From Borrelia coriaceae (lineage in GTDB: Bacteria > Spirochaetota > Spirochaetia > Borreliales > Borreliaceae): a stretch of 27,642 bases of DNA. This document shows positions 7,465 through 15,954 of the stretch, piece by piece. The DNA lies in NCBI RefSeq assembly GCF_023035295.1, contig NZ_CP075089.1:1-27642 (forward strand), written 5' to 3'. Within the stretch, counting starts at the first letter, position 1; each line of letters begins with the position of its first letter. The notes beneath the pieces are model-generated. The model ran no database searches and was not told where the DNA came from. It saw nothing but the letters and a program-made list of their open reading frames with translations. A program made the position numbers and the translations under genes.

Positions 7465-8523
7465 TTATTTAGTAGCAGTACCAGATTCAGTAGTTACAGA
7501 CACATCATTAGCGTTTATGTTCATAGCTTTTTTAACTTCTTTAAGTCCTGCATCAATTGTTTTTCTTATTGCTATTGTGAGCGTATTTAAAGCCTTATTT
7601 ACTGCACTTACTGCTGCTCCTTTAACTATAGGCGCAACGGCACCAGAATCATTATCACTAGAACCCGCGAATTTACCACCCTTAGCCATCGCTCGCAATG
7701 CCATAGCTCCTGCTATAACAGCATCTTGCTTAGCATCGGACACATCATTTCCTGCAGCCAATTTAGCAGAGTCATCAGATTTAGACATAGCTTTTAATAT
7801 GTCAGCCCCAGTTACTGCACCAACAGCTTTTGCTGCATCAGCTGCTGATTTTTTCGCATTAGCATTAGTTCCAGCATTAGTACCATTAAATAACTTTCCT
7901 GCTTCACCATCCTGATTGTTGCCACCATTTCTGTTACCAGAACCATCTGTAGCTTTTTTAACATCTCCGGCTTCAGGATTTCCTTCTTTTGTATCAAGAA
8001 CCACGTCTACGATAGCTTTAATTCCATTTACTAATTTCTCAACTTCACCCTTAGAACCTGCAGCAGATGTATAAATAGCACCATTACCAAGTAACTCAGC
8101 ATCAGTAATACCAATAGCATCACTAACGGTCTTAGCTCCATTAATTATATTATTAAGTGTGTCATTAACTAATTTACTTACTGCACTTTCTACTGCAGTA
8201 GCATTAGGATGGCCTTGATCCTTCATATCAGCAACAATTTTTTCAAGGTTTGTCTTAGTTGTTGTTAAGCCTTTTTCTATATTCTTAAAGTACTTACCAA
8301 CATCAGACTTTTTAGTTTCAGCATTAAAAGCTAAAACACCACCAAGTGAATCACCAAAAGAAGTAAAAATAGTTAAGAAGTCATTCCCTAAATTAGCAAG
8401 TGAGGATAAGAAAGTATTTCTCTTCTCAAGTTCTTCTATCCCATTATTACAAGCAAGGAAAAGAGAAATAAATAATGTTGCACAAATACTTTTTAATCTA
8501 ATATTTTTAATATTTATTTTCAT
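7465..8523 (-). CDS. vlp: variable large protein (Vlp)
   Basis: This is a 352-residue Vlp with the leader MKINIKNIRLKSICATLF and lipobox LFLAC (Cys25), then EELEKRNTFLSSLANL. It has SFGDSLGGVLAF, KKSDVGKYF, AVGAVTGADILKAM, ALRAMAKGGKFAG and a C-terminal TIAIRKTIDAGLKEVKK. A full ribosome site, AAAGGAGG, lies 10 nt before ATG. From base 8387 to the start codon it is identical to the next gene (8669-9757), which makes its first ~46 codons one edge of the tandem duplication. No promoter is evident in the spacer upstream. Confidence 0.93.
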   Translation of the reverse strand: MKINIKNIRLKSICATLFISLFLACNNGIEELEKRNTFLSSLANLGNDFLTIFTSFGDSLGGVLAFNAETKKSDVGKYFKNIEKGLTTTKTNLEKIVADMKDQGHPNATAVESAVSKLVNDTLNNIINGAKTVSDAIGITDAELLGNGAIYTSAAGSKGEVEKLVNGIKAIVDVVLDTKEGNPEAGDVKKATDGSGNRNGGNNQDGEAGKLFNGTNAGTNANAKKSAADAAKAVGAVTGADILKAMSKSDDSAKLAAGNDVSDAKQDAVIAGAMALRAMAKGGKFAGSSDNDSGAVAPIVKGAAVSAVNKALNTLTIAIRKTIDAGLKEVKKAMNINANDVSVTTESGTATK

Positions 8524-8579
8524 ATATTACGTGCCTCCTTTGATTCCATCCTTTAACTAAAGATGCTCAACATAAATAA

Positions 8580-8621
8580 AAGAGAAACAATGCCTTCTAA
8601 ATAGAAAGCATTGTTTCTCTT
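8580..8621 (-). terminator. strong hairpin terminator of the 8669-9757 vlp
   Basis: AAGAGAAACAATGC (8580-8593) pairs perfectly with 8608-8621 (14 bp). TTCTA/TAGAA inside the loop extends the stem. TTTATTTATG follows on the - strand. Confidence 0.85.
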
Positions 8622-8668
8622 AAATGACTCTATTATTTAATTATTAATAGCGTATTAATTATGATTGT

Positions 8669-9757
8669 TTATTTTTTAGATTCAGGAATATTTTTATCAG
8701 AAGTTACAGAAGTAGCCTCAGGATTAATTTTCATAGCTTCTTTAACTTCCTTAAGTCCTGCATCAATTGTCTTCCTTATTGCAATAGTTAATGTATTTAG
8801 TACCTTAGTTACTGCACTTACTGCTGCTCCTTTAACTGTATTAGCAACATCAATATTAGCAGTACTGTTATCATTAGCAAATTTACCACCTTTAGCCATT
8901 GCTCTTAACGCTATAGCCCCTGCTATAGTTGCATCATTTTTACTAACCATACCAGTAACTGCAGTGTCAACTTTATGCTCAGCCAACTTAGCTGACTCAC
9001 CATTTTCTTTAACCATAGCTTGTAAGATATCAGCACCTGTTACTGCCCCAACGGCCTTAGATGCATCAGCTGCTGCCTTATCTGCATTAGCAGCAATAGC
9101 ACCTTGATTACCAGAACTACCAAAAAGCTTTACCACATCACTAGAATTAGCGTCACGATCACTAGCAAGAGCATCAGCCTTTTTACCAGTACCAGCATCA
9201 GCACTTCCTTTATCTTTAAGTACTATGTCTACAATTGACTTAATTCCCTTTACTAAATTTTCAATATCTTTACCTTTAACTCCAGCCCCATCAGTATTAC
9301 TACCACCTTTAGCAACATTAGCAATTGGTTCACTAGCATCGTTGCCAATAGCACCACTAGCAATCTCAGCTCCTTCTATTATCTTACTAAGCTTATCATC
9401 AATGAATGTTTTAACTGAAGCACTTACAGCTTCTGCATTAGGATTACCCTTATCTTTCATATCAGCAACAATTTTCTCAAGAGCTGTCTTAGTAGAAGAA
9501 ACAGTATCATGAACGCTCTTAAAGTACTTACCAACCTCAGACTTTGGAGTTTTAGTATTAAACCCTAAAACACCGCCAAGTGTGTCGCCAAAAGAAGTAA
9601 AACTATCTAAGAAGTCATTACCTAAATTAGCAAGTGAGGATAAGAAAGTATTTCTCTTCTCAAGTTCTTCTATCCCATTATTACAAGCAAGGAAAAGAGA
9701 AATAAATAATGTTGCACAAATACTTTTTAATCTAATATTTTTAATATTTATTTTCAT
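8669..9757 (-). CDS. vlp: variable large protein (Vlp), duplicated copy
   Basis: This is a 362-residue Vlp. The leader is of the RLK type with lipobox LFLAC (Cys25), identical to that of the gene downstream (7465-8523). The body from about codon 29 to the stop is identical to the head gene 9903-10991. Features include SFGDTLGGVLGF, KSEVGKYFKS, AVGAVTGADILQAMVK, AIALRAMAKGGKFAN and TIAIRKTIDAGLKEVK. The ribosome site is AAAGGAGG, 10 nt before ATG. The spacer upstream contains a terminator and no good promoter. It is the probable silent partner of the head gene. Confidence 0.93.
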   Translation of the reverse strand: MKINIKNIRLKSICATLFISLFLACNNGIEELEKRNTFLSSLANLGNDFLDSFTSFGDTLGGVLGFNTKTPKSEVGKYFKSVHDTVSSTKTALEKIVADMKDKGNPNAEAVSASVKTFIDDKLSKIIEGAEIASGAIGNDASEPIANVAKGGSNTDGAGVKGKDIENLVKGIKSIVDIVLKDKGSADAGTGKKADALASDRDANSSDVVKLFGSSGNQGAIAANADKAAADASKAVGAVTGADILQAMVKENGESAKLAEHKVDTAVTGMVSKNDATIAGAIALRAMAKGGKFANDNSTANIDVANTVKGAAVSAVTKVLNTLTIAIRKTIDAGLKEVKEAMKINPEATSVTSDKNIPESKK

Positions 9758-9813
9758 ATATTACGTGCCTCCTTTGATTCCATCCTTTAACTAAAGATGC
9801 TCAACATAAATAA

Positions 9814-9855
9814 AAGAGAAACAATGCCTTCTAAATAGAAAGCATTGTTTCTCTT
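9814..9855 (-). terminator. strong hairpin terminator of the 9903-10991 vlp
   Basis: This is the exact second copy of the 8580-8621 hairpin (14-bp perfect arms 9814-9827 and 9842-9855), carried by the tandem duplication. Confidence 0.85.
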
Positions 9856-9902
9856 AAATGACTCTATTATTTAATTATTAATAGCGTATTAATTATGATT
9901 GT

Positions 9903-10991
9903 TTATTTTTTAGATTCAGGAATATTTTTATCAGAAGTTACAGAAGTAGCCTCAGGATTAATTTTCATAGCTTCTTTAACTTCCTTAAGTCCTGCATCAA
10001 TTGTCTTCCTTATTGCAATAGTTAATGTATTTAGTACCTTAGTTACTGCACTTACTGCTGCTCCTTTAACTGTATTAGCAACATCAATATTAGCAGTACT
10101 GTTATCATTAGCAAATTTACCACCTTTAGCCATTGCTCTTAACGCTATAGCCCCTGCTATAGTTGCATCATTTTTACTAACCATACCAGTAACTGCAGTG
10201 TCAACTTTATGCTCAGCCAACTTAGCTGACTCACCATTTTCTTTAACCATAGCTTGTAAGATATCAGCACCTGTTACTGCCCCAACGGCCTTAGATGCAT
10301 CAGCTGCTGCCTTATCTGCATTAGCAGCAATAGCACCTTGATTACCAGAACTACCAAAAAGCTTTACCACATCACTAGAATTAGCGTCACGATCACTAGC
10401 AAGAGCATCAGCCTTTTTACCAGTACCAGCATCAGCACTTCCTTTATCTTTAAGTACTATGTCTACAATTGACTTAATTCCCTTTACTAAATTTTCAATA
10501 TCTTTACCTTTAACTCCAGCCCCATCAGTATTACTACCACCTTTAGCAACATTAGCAATTGGTTCACTAGCATCGTTGCCAATAGCACCACTAGCAATCT
10601 CAGCTCCTTCTATTATCTTACTAAGCTTATCATCAATGAATGTTTTAACTGAAGCACTTACAGCTTCTGCATTAGGATTACCCTTATCTTTCATATCAGC
10701 AACAATTTTCTCAAGAGCTGTCTTAGTAGAAGAAACAGTATCATGAACGCTCTTAAAGTACTTACCAACCTCAGACTTTGGAGTTTTAGTATTAAACCCT
10801 AAAACACCGCCAAGTGTGTCGCCAAAAGAAGTAAAACTATCTAAGAAGTCATTACCTAAATTAGCAAGTGAGGATAAGAAAGTATTTCTCTTCTCAAGTT
10901 CTTCTATTCCATTATTACAAGAAAGGAATAGAGAGATAAATAATGTTGCACAAATTCTTTTTACCTTAATATTTTTAATATTTATTTTCAT
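9903..10991 (-). CDS. vlp: variable large protein (Vlp), head of array, candidate expressed copy
   Basis: This is a 362-residue Vlp whose body is identical to 8669-9757 but whose leader differs (MKINIKNIKVKRICATLF, lipobox LFLSC, Cys25). It is the first gene of the - strand array and the only one whose 5' flank is not an array spacer: the flank has a promoter-like pair (11027-11054) and AAAGGAGG 10 nt before ATG. A strong terminator follows the stop. This combination (unique promoter, own leader, body identical to an archive copy) is what a recombination-switched expression site would look like. It is equally what unequal crossing-over in the leader would leave. Expression is inferred, not shown. 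Confidence 0.93.
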   Translation of the reverse strand: MKINIKNIKVKRICATLFISLFLSCNNGIEELEKRNTFLSSLANLGNDFLDSFTSFGDTLGGVLGFNTKTPKSEVGKYFKSVHDTVSSTKTALEKIVADMKDKGNPNAEAVSASVKTFIDDKLSKIIEGAEIASGAIGNDASEPIANVAKGGSNTDGAGVKGKDIENLVKGIKSIVDIVLKDKGSADAGTGKKADALASDRDANSSDVVKLFGSSGNQGAIAANADKAAADASKAVGAVTGADILQAMVKENGESAKLAEHKVDTAVTGMVSKNDATIAGAIALRAMAKGGKFANDNSTANIDVANTVKGAAVSAVTKVLNTLTIAIRKTIDAGLKEVKEAMKINPEATSVTSDKNIPESKK

Positions 10992-11026
10992 ATATTACGT
11001 GCCTCCTTTTAAACTTATGCGTTAGC

Positions 11027-11054
11027 ATTTTATCGCACTTTTCAAAAATTACAA
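11027..11054 (-). promoter_or_regulatory. promoter of the head vlp gene
   Basis: On the - strand, TTGTAA (complement of 11049-11054) and TAAAAT (complement of 11027-11032) are 16 bp apart and about 36 bp before the ATG. Upstream, TTTTTGAAA repeats make an A/T-rich element. The other vlp genes have array spacer at this position. Confidence 0.6.
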
Positions 11055-11239
11055 ATTTTTCAAAAATTTTTAACGATCAAATTTACCAACCTTATCAATG
11101 ATAATGGCTAAAGATAAAAGCACTTATCGAAACATTAAATACAGCACTAAAATAATCCTGCACACAATGGACGTAGAAAACCTAGTAAAACGCCCAGTCA
11201 ATGAAATACTTAATAGAAACTATTACTGCTACGGTCTTT
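11055..11239. other. intergenic, one doubtful 45-codon ORF
   Basis: Between the vlp promoter and the tnpB remnant lies a + strand ORF from ATG 11104 (or 11098) to TGA 11241, MAKDKSTYRN... to ...YYCYGL. It has no ribosome site and I do not recognise it. It may be the end of a lost gene. Nothing else is visible. Confidence 0.35.
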
Positions 11240-12005
11240 GATTATCAAAACAACACCTTATATCATTTCGTGACAACTTTTTAAATTTCAAAAATATTAA
11301 ATCCAATAAAGCATGCTCCAAAAGCTTTAATTTTGACTGTACTAACTTTAGTTTCTATCTCTCTATAATAAATTGTTCAAATTAATTTTTAAATTAACGC
11401 TTCTATGATGAATAACAATTGCAGTTATTACAAATCCATTTCAAGATCAATTTTAAATTTATATTTTTCATTACTTCAAACATTATACAATTTGCTAAAA
11501 AAGAAGAATTTATGCTCAATTCCTTTTTCCATATTTCTTACAACCTATAAATTTTATATTATGATGTTGTATTTACTCACATAAGCATAAAAATTTTACA
11601 GGAAGTATTCCCCTTAGATTAGCAACCTCTGTAGCAATCTATCAACTCTCAATCTGCTTTTAGCTCTATTATTTGGCTCTGTCCTTTTTTAATAGTATTC
11701 TCTATAATATCGCATAATATCTAATAAGTTTATTCTTGCTCTTAAAGAAATATCTAAGATGATTGATTTTTTACATTTCAATACCTACCAAAAAGCTTCT
11801 TATGTGCATATCAACATACGATGCCCCTCTTTTTATAATATCGTAAATATGCACAAGCTACCCGCACAGTATTTATTTTTTTATAAACCCTACCTTGTAT
11901 CTCCAATAATTTGATGGCTCTATCCTCTATTTTTACGTTAACCTTTTGAATTTATACTAAATTATGTTTATAATATAAAAGTTTTTTGTCTATTCATAAT
12001 GTTTC
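11240..12005 (-). pseudogene. decayed tnpB-like (IS200/IS605 accessory) remnant, copy 1
   Basis: The - strand has no long frame, but its fragments fit a TnpB/OrfB RuvC-like core: VDMHIRSFLVG (compare GIDxGxKxFxxx), then NKLIRYY and EVANLRGIL (compare IANLRKDFLHK). The same order is found in the second copy at 13765-14515, and the two align along their length in the same orientation. TnpB is an RNA-guided nuclease that accompanies IS200/IS605 elements. This copy has many stops and frameshifts and no recognisable ends. Family assignment is from pattern only. Confidence 0.55.
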
Positions 12006-12089
12006 TTCTTATTATATTCAAATCAGCATTTTAATATAAAAATGTAAAAGCTTTTTAATTAAACTATAAGTGCAATACGCTTTGCCTTT

Positions 12090-12424
12090 AAGGTAAAAAT
12101 AAAAGTATACATATTCATTTATCAAAAATAAAAAAGGCATTCTCTTAAATTACTATTCTACTAAAAACTTTAATGAATCTTAGCTTGCTAAAAATATAAA
12201 AATCAAGTTTACACCCTAAGATGGTGCATTTGCATGAAATTCAAATTAAAAACAGGCCCTATCATATATCAGCTCATAAACTTTTATTCTTTACTAATAA
12301 AAGATAGAATAAATATTGAATATTATAAAAAGATATTAAAAGCACTCTAAAAATTGAAGGACAAGTATATGCTTTGTACAATAAAGATTTGCCTGGAGGA
12401 ATAATAAAAAATGGATAAAAAAAA
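12090..12424 (+). pseudogene. decayed PF50 (DUF226) upstream of ParA
   Basis: This stretch aligns by eye with the 3' part of the intact PF50 gene (16150-16527). Runs kept include AAGATGGTG, then TTTAAAAACAGG-like sequence, GAATATTATAAAAA, GACAAGTATA and AATAATA. It ends in a KKWIKKKQK-like reading that overlaps the ParA start, just as intact PF50 overlaps its ParA stub. Several in-frame stops and deletions break it. It shows that a complete PF50-ParA junction once stood here. Confidence 0.8.
12355..12383 (+). promoter_or_regulatory. promoter for parA inside the PF50 fossil
   Basis: TTGAAG (12355-12360) and TACAAT (12378-12383) are 17 bp apart, just before the GGAGGA ribosome site of ParA. 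The intact PF50 gene has the same pair at the same place (TTGAAA 16445-16450, TACAAT 16468-16473). Confidence 0.6.
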
Positions 12425-13157
12425 AACAAAAATAATAACTATAGCATCAATTAAAGGAGGTGTGGGAAAGAGTACCTCTGCTATACTGTTCTCTACTATC
12501 ATTTCCAAAAACTCTAATGTTTTACTAATAGACATGGATGCCCAAGCAAGCCTCACAAGTTACTTTAATGAGTATCTTGAAAAATCAAAAATTAATGTGG
12601 AACATATAAATATATATGAAATCTTACGAAAAAACCTGGTTATTAATAATAGCATTTGTACTATAAATCAAAACTTAGACTTTATCCCTAGTTATCTAAA
12701 TTTACACTTTTTTAATAATGATAATTTACCATTCAAAGAAACTAGATTAAAAAAAGCACTTTATTGCATTAAAAATGATTATGATTACATAATCATTGAC
12801 ACAAATCCAAGCCTAGATTTCACACTAATTAATGCTCTAGTTGTCTCTGACCTGGTTATATCTCCAATTCCAGCTGAAAAATGGTCTATAGAAAGCTTAG
12901 AAGCACTGGACTTCAAAATTAAACAATTGGACCTAAATTTACCTATATATATATTAAACACCCGATTTAAAAATAATAATTCAAATAAATTTTATCTAGA
13001 TATTCTTAAACAAAATTCTAATTTTATTGGCTCTATAAGAGAGAGAGAGGATTTAAATAAAAGAATTGCACAAAATGTTGGCTTTTCTCTAAATGAAGAT
13101 TACACATCAGACTATAAAAAAGCATTAAAAAATTTGTTCGGAGCCGAACAAATTTAA
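12411..13157 (+). CDS. parA: PF32 ParA-type partition ATPase
   Basis: This is a 248-residue deviant-Walker ATPase of the Borrelia PF32 family, which drives segregation of linear and circular plasmids and whose sequence type determines plasmid compatibility. Walker A is KGGVGKST (residues 15-22), the A' motif DMDAQAS (41-47) follows VLLI, and Walker B is YIIIDTNPSLD (126-136), all intact. The start ATG has GGAGGA 9-14 nt upstream. The PF49 gene begins 10 bp after its stop, so they form an operon ended by the hairpin at 13733-13763. Upstream only a decayed PF50 is found and PF57 is absent, so this half-cluster depends on its own internal promoter and perhaps on the PF57/PF50 pair at 15-16.5 kb. 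Confidence 0.95.
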   Translation: MDKKKTKIITIASIKGGVGKSTSAILFSTIISKNSNVLLIDMDAQASLTSYFNEYLEKSKINVEHINIYEILRKNLVINNSICTINQNLDFIPSYLNLHFFNNDNLPFKETRLKKALYCIKNDYDYIIIDTNPSLDFTLINALVVSDLVISPIPAEKWSIESLEALDFKIKQLDLNLPIYILNTRFKNNNSNKFYLDILKQNSNFIGSIREREDLNKRIAQNVGFSLNEDYTSDYKKALKNLFGAEQI

Positions 13158-13167
13158 AGGAGTCCAT

Positions 13168-13731
13168 ATGCAAAAGAACAAATTTAAATTAAATAAAAGG
13201 GTTATTGAAAAAGACAATCCTATCAAAAAAAATACTCATAACATAAATATACAAATTTACGAAAAATTAAAAGAAAAACTTAAAATAAACTTAAAAGAAG
13301 ACATCTACAACAAAATAGAAACCATGAAAATATTAAAAGAAATCAATGACAAAAAACTATTCAAATTAGATGGGTATAAAAACTTTAGTTCATTTATTAA
13401 AAATTATAACTTAGCTAGAACACAAGTTTACGCATATTTAACTATTGCAGAAGGGCTCAAAAACAACCTAATAGATGAAGACTCTATAATAACAAAAGGA
13501 ATAATGAACACATATTTTTTTCTATCGACTAAAGAAACGCAAAACAAACCAAAAACACCAAAATTAATTAAACTACAATTTAAAAATCAAGATGCTTACA
13601 ATTTCTATAAAATAAACCCAAAATTCACCTGTTTTCTTATGGAACAGATCTTCACAAATAAAAAAGAATACATAGAACAAACTAAACAGGACTTTGAACA
13701 ACAAATAACAAAACCTAAAAAGCAAGCATAA
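13168..13731 (+). CDS. PF49 plasmid partition protein
   Basis: This is a 187-residue basic protein of the Borrelia PF49 (plasmid partition) family, normally coded right after PF32 and thought to act as its ParB-like partner. The conserved centre KLDGYKNFSSFIKNYNLAR followed by TQVYAYLTIAEGL (about residues 67-98) is present. The C-terminus is Lys/Gln-rich. Length is normal for the family. AAAGGAG lies before the ATG, and the gap from ParA is 10 bp, so the two are translated from one message. A hairpin follows immediately. Its DNA site is unknown. Confidence 0.93.
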   Translation: MQKNKFKLNKRVIEKDNPIKKNTHNINIQIYEKLKEKLKINLKEDIYNKIETMKILKEINDKKLFKLDGYKNFSSFIKNYNLARTQVYAYLTIAEGLKNNLIDEDSIITKGIMNTYFFLSTKETQNKPKTPKLIKLQFKNQDAYNFYKINPKFTCFLMEQIFTNKKEYIEQTKQDFEQQITKPKKQA

Positions 13732-13732
13732 A

Positions 13733-13763
13733 CTACTTCTATGTCTTTTGATTATAGAAGTAG
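13733..13763 (+). terminator. terminator of the parA-PF49 operon
   Basis: CTACTTCTAT (13733-13742) pairs perfectly with ATAGAAGTAG (13754-13763), 2 bp after the PF49 stop. The T run is poor (CTCCTTATAT). A degraded version of the neighbouring sequence is visible at 11222-11250. Confidence 0.6.
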
Positions 13764-13764
13764 C

Positions 13765-14515
13765 TCCTTATATCATCTCCCATGATGATTTTTAAGTTTC
13801 AAAAATATTAACTCCACTAAACCATGATCCAAAAACTTCATCTCCTACTGTCCCAACCTTAGTTTCTATATCTCTATAATAATTGTTCAAATTAACTTTT
13901 ACGCTCACATTTCTACTATGAATAACAATTTCAAAATTAATTTTATATTATATTTTCATTACTTCAAACAGTATACAACTTGCTATAAAGAATCTATACA
14001 ATTATCTCAAGTTCCTCTTCTACATTGCTTAAAATTACAAAGTCAACATTATTATGCAATATTTATTCACAAAGTATAAGAATATTTTTTATAGGAAGCC
14101 GTTTCTTAGATTAACAACCCCTTGTATAATTTTAACTCTATTATCTGGTCCTGTCCTTTTTCTTATATTTCTTTGATAGTCTTATTATAAAATCTAATAA
14201 ATTTATTCTCGATTTCAAGCAAACATCCAAGATAATTGGTTCCTTAAACTTCACTACCTATCAAAAAGCTTTTCACACTCATATCAATACCTACGACTTC
14301 TCTTTTCTTATTTTAGTATTTAAGCACTCAAATACTACTCGAATAGCATTTATTACCAATATCGCTTACTTATAGTTAAATTCTTAATGATTTCACTATT
14401 TTTAAGGCCTCTATATAATTCATTCTCTATTATTTTACTTGAATTTTATACTGACTTGTATTTACACTTTAAGAACTTTTTTGTCTATTTCATAATGTTT
14501 CTTCTAACGACTTAG
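13765..14515 (-). pseudogene. decayed tnpB-like remnant, copy 2
   Basis: The - strand gives VVGIDMSVKSFLIGS (RuvC-like first Asp motif), then NKFIRFYNKTIKE and VVNLRNGFL, in three frames with many stops. It is homologous along its length with 11240-12005 and in the same orientation, so the two remnants flank parA-PF49 as direct repeats. The copy abuts the operon terminator. No intact transposase or left/right element ends are visible. Confidence 0.55.
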
Positions 14516-15108
14516 CCTCATATATATGCAAACTTAATATATCCGAACCTTTTATCAAAATATTTATCTTGATTAATAACTGAATATATTCTACATTTAT
14601 ATGCTCTACCGGCACCCATATGATCATTGAGCTTACAATAAATTCATAACAAGTAAAAACAAAAAAAAATCAACTTTTAACAATCACTGTATATATTCTA
14701 TTAATCCTCCATCTGTTTTAATTAAAAATTATAGATATAAATGCATAAAAGATAAAATTACATCTTATCTTCACTTAATACTAAGTCCTACACACAATCT
14801 TTACAAAAATCAACTCTCACTGAATATAACTATGATAAAAATCCTATTAATTTGTTACTAAAATTTGCATTCTACTAATTATATAAAACCTTAAATACAC
14901 TAACAAATTCAAAAACCATTGCTTCAATGGTAGACAATAAAAAAATGTTTGAATAAACACTATTTAAAAAATTATTTGTGGTAAGACAGTTATTGACTCA
15001 TCTTTACTGAAAAATTTCTATCGATATTATTAAGAAAAACATACAAAATAAATGAATTATAACAATAAAAAAGTTTTCATCCAAAATTTACTAATCAAAA
15101 ACACACCA
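14516..15108. other. AT-rich intergenic upstream of PF57
   Basis: No ORF or RNA gene is seen. The stretch is C-poor and A/T-dominated, with one small palindrome ACCATTG/CAATGGT (14915-14931). In Borrelia plasmids the DNA near the PF57/PF32 cluster can include the replication origin, so this is an alternative to the skew-switch site at 16.6-17.2 kb. Confidence 0.4.
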
Positions 15109-15137
15109 TTGACAAAATATAATGTTTAATATACAAT
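15109..15137 (+). promoter_or_regulatory. sigma-70 promoter of the PF57-PF50 operon
   Basis: TTGACA (15109-15114), a 17-bp spacer and TACAAT (15132-15137) stand 33 bp before the TTG start of PF57. This is one of the best promoter matches in the window. Confidence 0.75.
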
Positions 15138-15170
15138 ATCCTCACAACTTTTTTTGAAGGAGTAAATCAA

Positions 15171-15932
15171 TTGAAAATTTTATCAAAATCTCATAATAAA
15201 AAACAAAAAAAAAATTTCAATAATCATCAACATAAGTTAATAGTGTTAATATCTACACTAAATTATATGAATTTAACCTTAAAAAAATATACACAAAGTA
15301 ATATACTTTACTACTTTAATAACAATATGAAACGAAATGGTCAAAAAATCATAAAAATTAAAACATTGCAGAGCTATTTATACAAATTAGAAAAAGAACT
15401 GCAGGTAACAATCAATTACTATAAACATCTAGGAAAAAATTATGGAACAGAAATTTATTATCAACTTAGATATCCTAAAAATAAATGCTATCACAAAATC
15501 AATTCATACTTTAAAAGAAAAAGAGAAAAAAAATTTAATGAAAGAGTTTACAAATATCTATGTTTAAAAAATATCAATGTAGAAAAATGGGAGTGTATAA
15601 ATAATATAAATAATATAAATAATATAAAATCACAAAAAGGAGAAAACCACAATCAAAAAAAATCCAATAAACAATTAGACAAAACAAACAAATATTGTAA
15701 TAAAAGCCAAAACACAATGGCAAAAACAACAAACAAAAAGGAAAACTCCAAAAAAGAAATTAGAAACAATATATTTAGCATATTACTTGAACAACTGAAA
15801 CAAAAAACAGAAACTAAAATCTTAGCACCATTAATAAAAAACTACCTAGACAACACAAAAAATCTTAATTACACTAAAATAATTAACAATCAATACTATT
15901 ACGATCTACTAAAAATACTAGAAAAGGCCTAA
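15171..15932 (+). CDS. PF57 plasmid maintenance protein (Borrelia ORF-A)
   Basis: This is a 253-residue, strongly basic protein of the Borrelia PF57/62 (ORF-A) family, needed for replication or maintenance of Borrelia plasmids. The block LIVLISTLNYMNLTLKKYTQ, then KTLQSYLYKLEKELQV and a GTEIYYQLRYPKNKCY block is typical, and the C-terminus has YYYDLLKILEKA. The start is TTG with GAAGGAG at the right distance; no nearby in-frame ATG fits as well. An Asn/Ile run at about residues 142-153 comes from a 9-bp tandem repeat. The PF50 gene follows 22 bp downstream. It is probably the replication initiator of this plasmid, acting with the nearby origin. Confidence 0.88.
   Translation: MKILSKSHNKKQKKNFNNHQHKLIVLISTLNYMNLTLKKYTQSNILYYFNNNMKRNGQKIIKIKTLQSYLYKLEKELQVTINYYKHLGKNYGTEIYYQLRYPKNKCYHKINSYFKRKREKKFNERVYKYLCLKNINVEKWECINNINNINNIKSQKGENHNQKKSNKQLDKTNKYCNKSQNTMAKTTNKKENSKKEIRNNIFSILLEQLKQKTETKILAPLIKNYLDNTKNLNYTKIINNQYYYDLLKILEKA
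15598..15629 (+). repeat. 9-bp tandem repeat in PF57
   Basis: About three and a half copies of ATAATATAA encode Asn-Asn-Ile repeats. It lies between the conserved N-terminal part and the Lys/Asn-rich linker, where length changes should be tolerated. Confidence 0.8.
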
Positions 15933-15954
15933 ATCATAAATCCAAGGAATAAAA

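Larger units (their letters stand above)
8387..10907. repeat. tandem duplication of a whole vlp cassette, 1,234-bp offset
   Basis: The stretch 8387-9673 reads the same as 9621-10907, 1,287 bp at an offset of 1,234. I compared many lines base by base and the encoded proteins are identical outside the leader. The first mismatches are 8386/9620 (C/A) and 9674/10908 (C/T). Both edges fall in the first ~50 codons of vlp genes, so the unit is one gene body plus one spacer. Confidence 0.9.

Noticed and set aside
5035..9855. Regularly spaced hairpins in the vlp region as a CRISPR array
   Set aside because: The spacing is over 1 kb, the units separate complete genes, and no cas gene is present; they are terminators in homologous spacers.
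6317..10746. Several + strand ORFs of 95-176 codons in the vlp array
   Set aside because: They are antisense to vlp genes, repeat with the vlp sequence, and are Ala/Leu/Ser-rich because of the alanine-rich sense strand. None has a ribosome site.
11098..11241. Small + strand ORF (MAKDKSTYRN...) as a gene
   Set aside because: No ribosome site or promoter, and no family match; kept only as a note in the intergenic entry.
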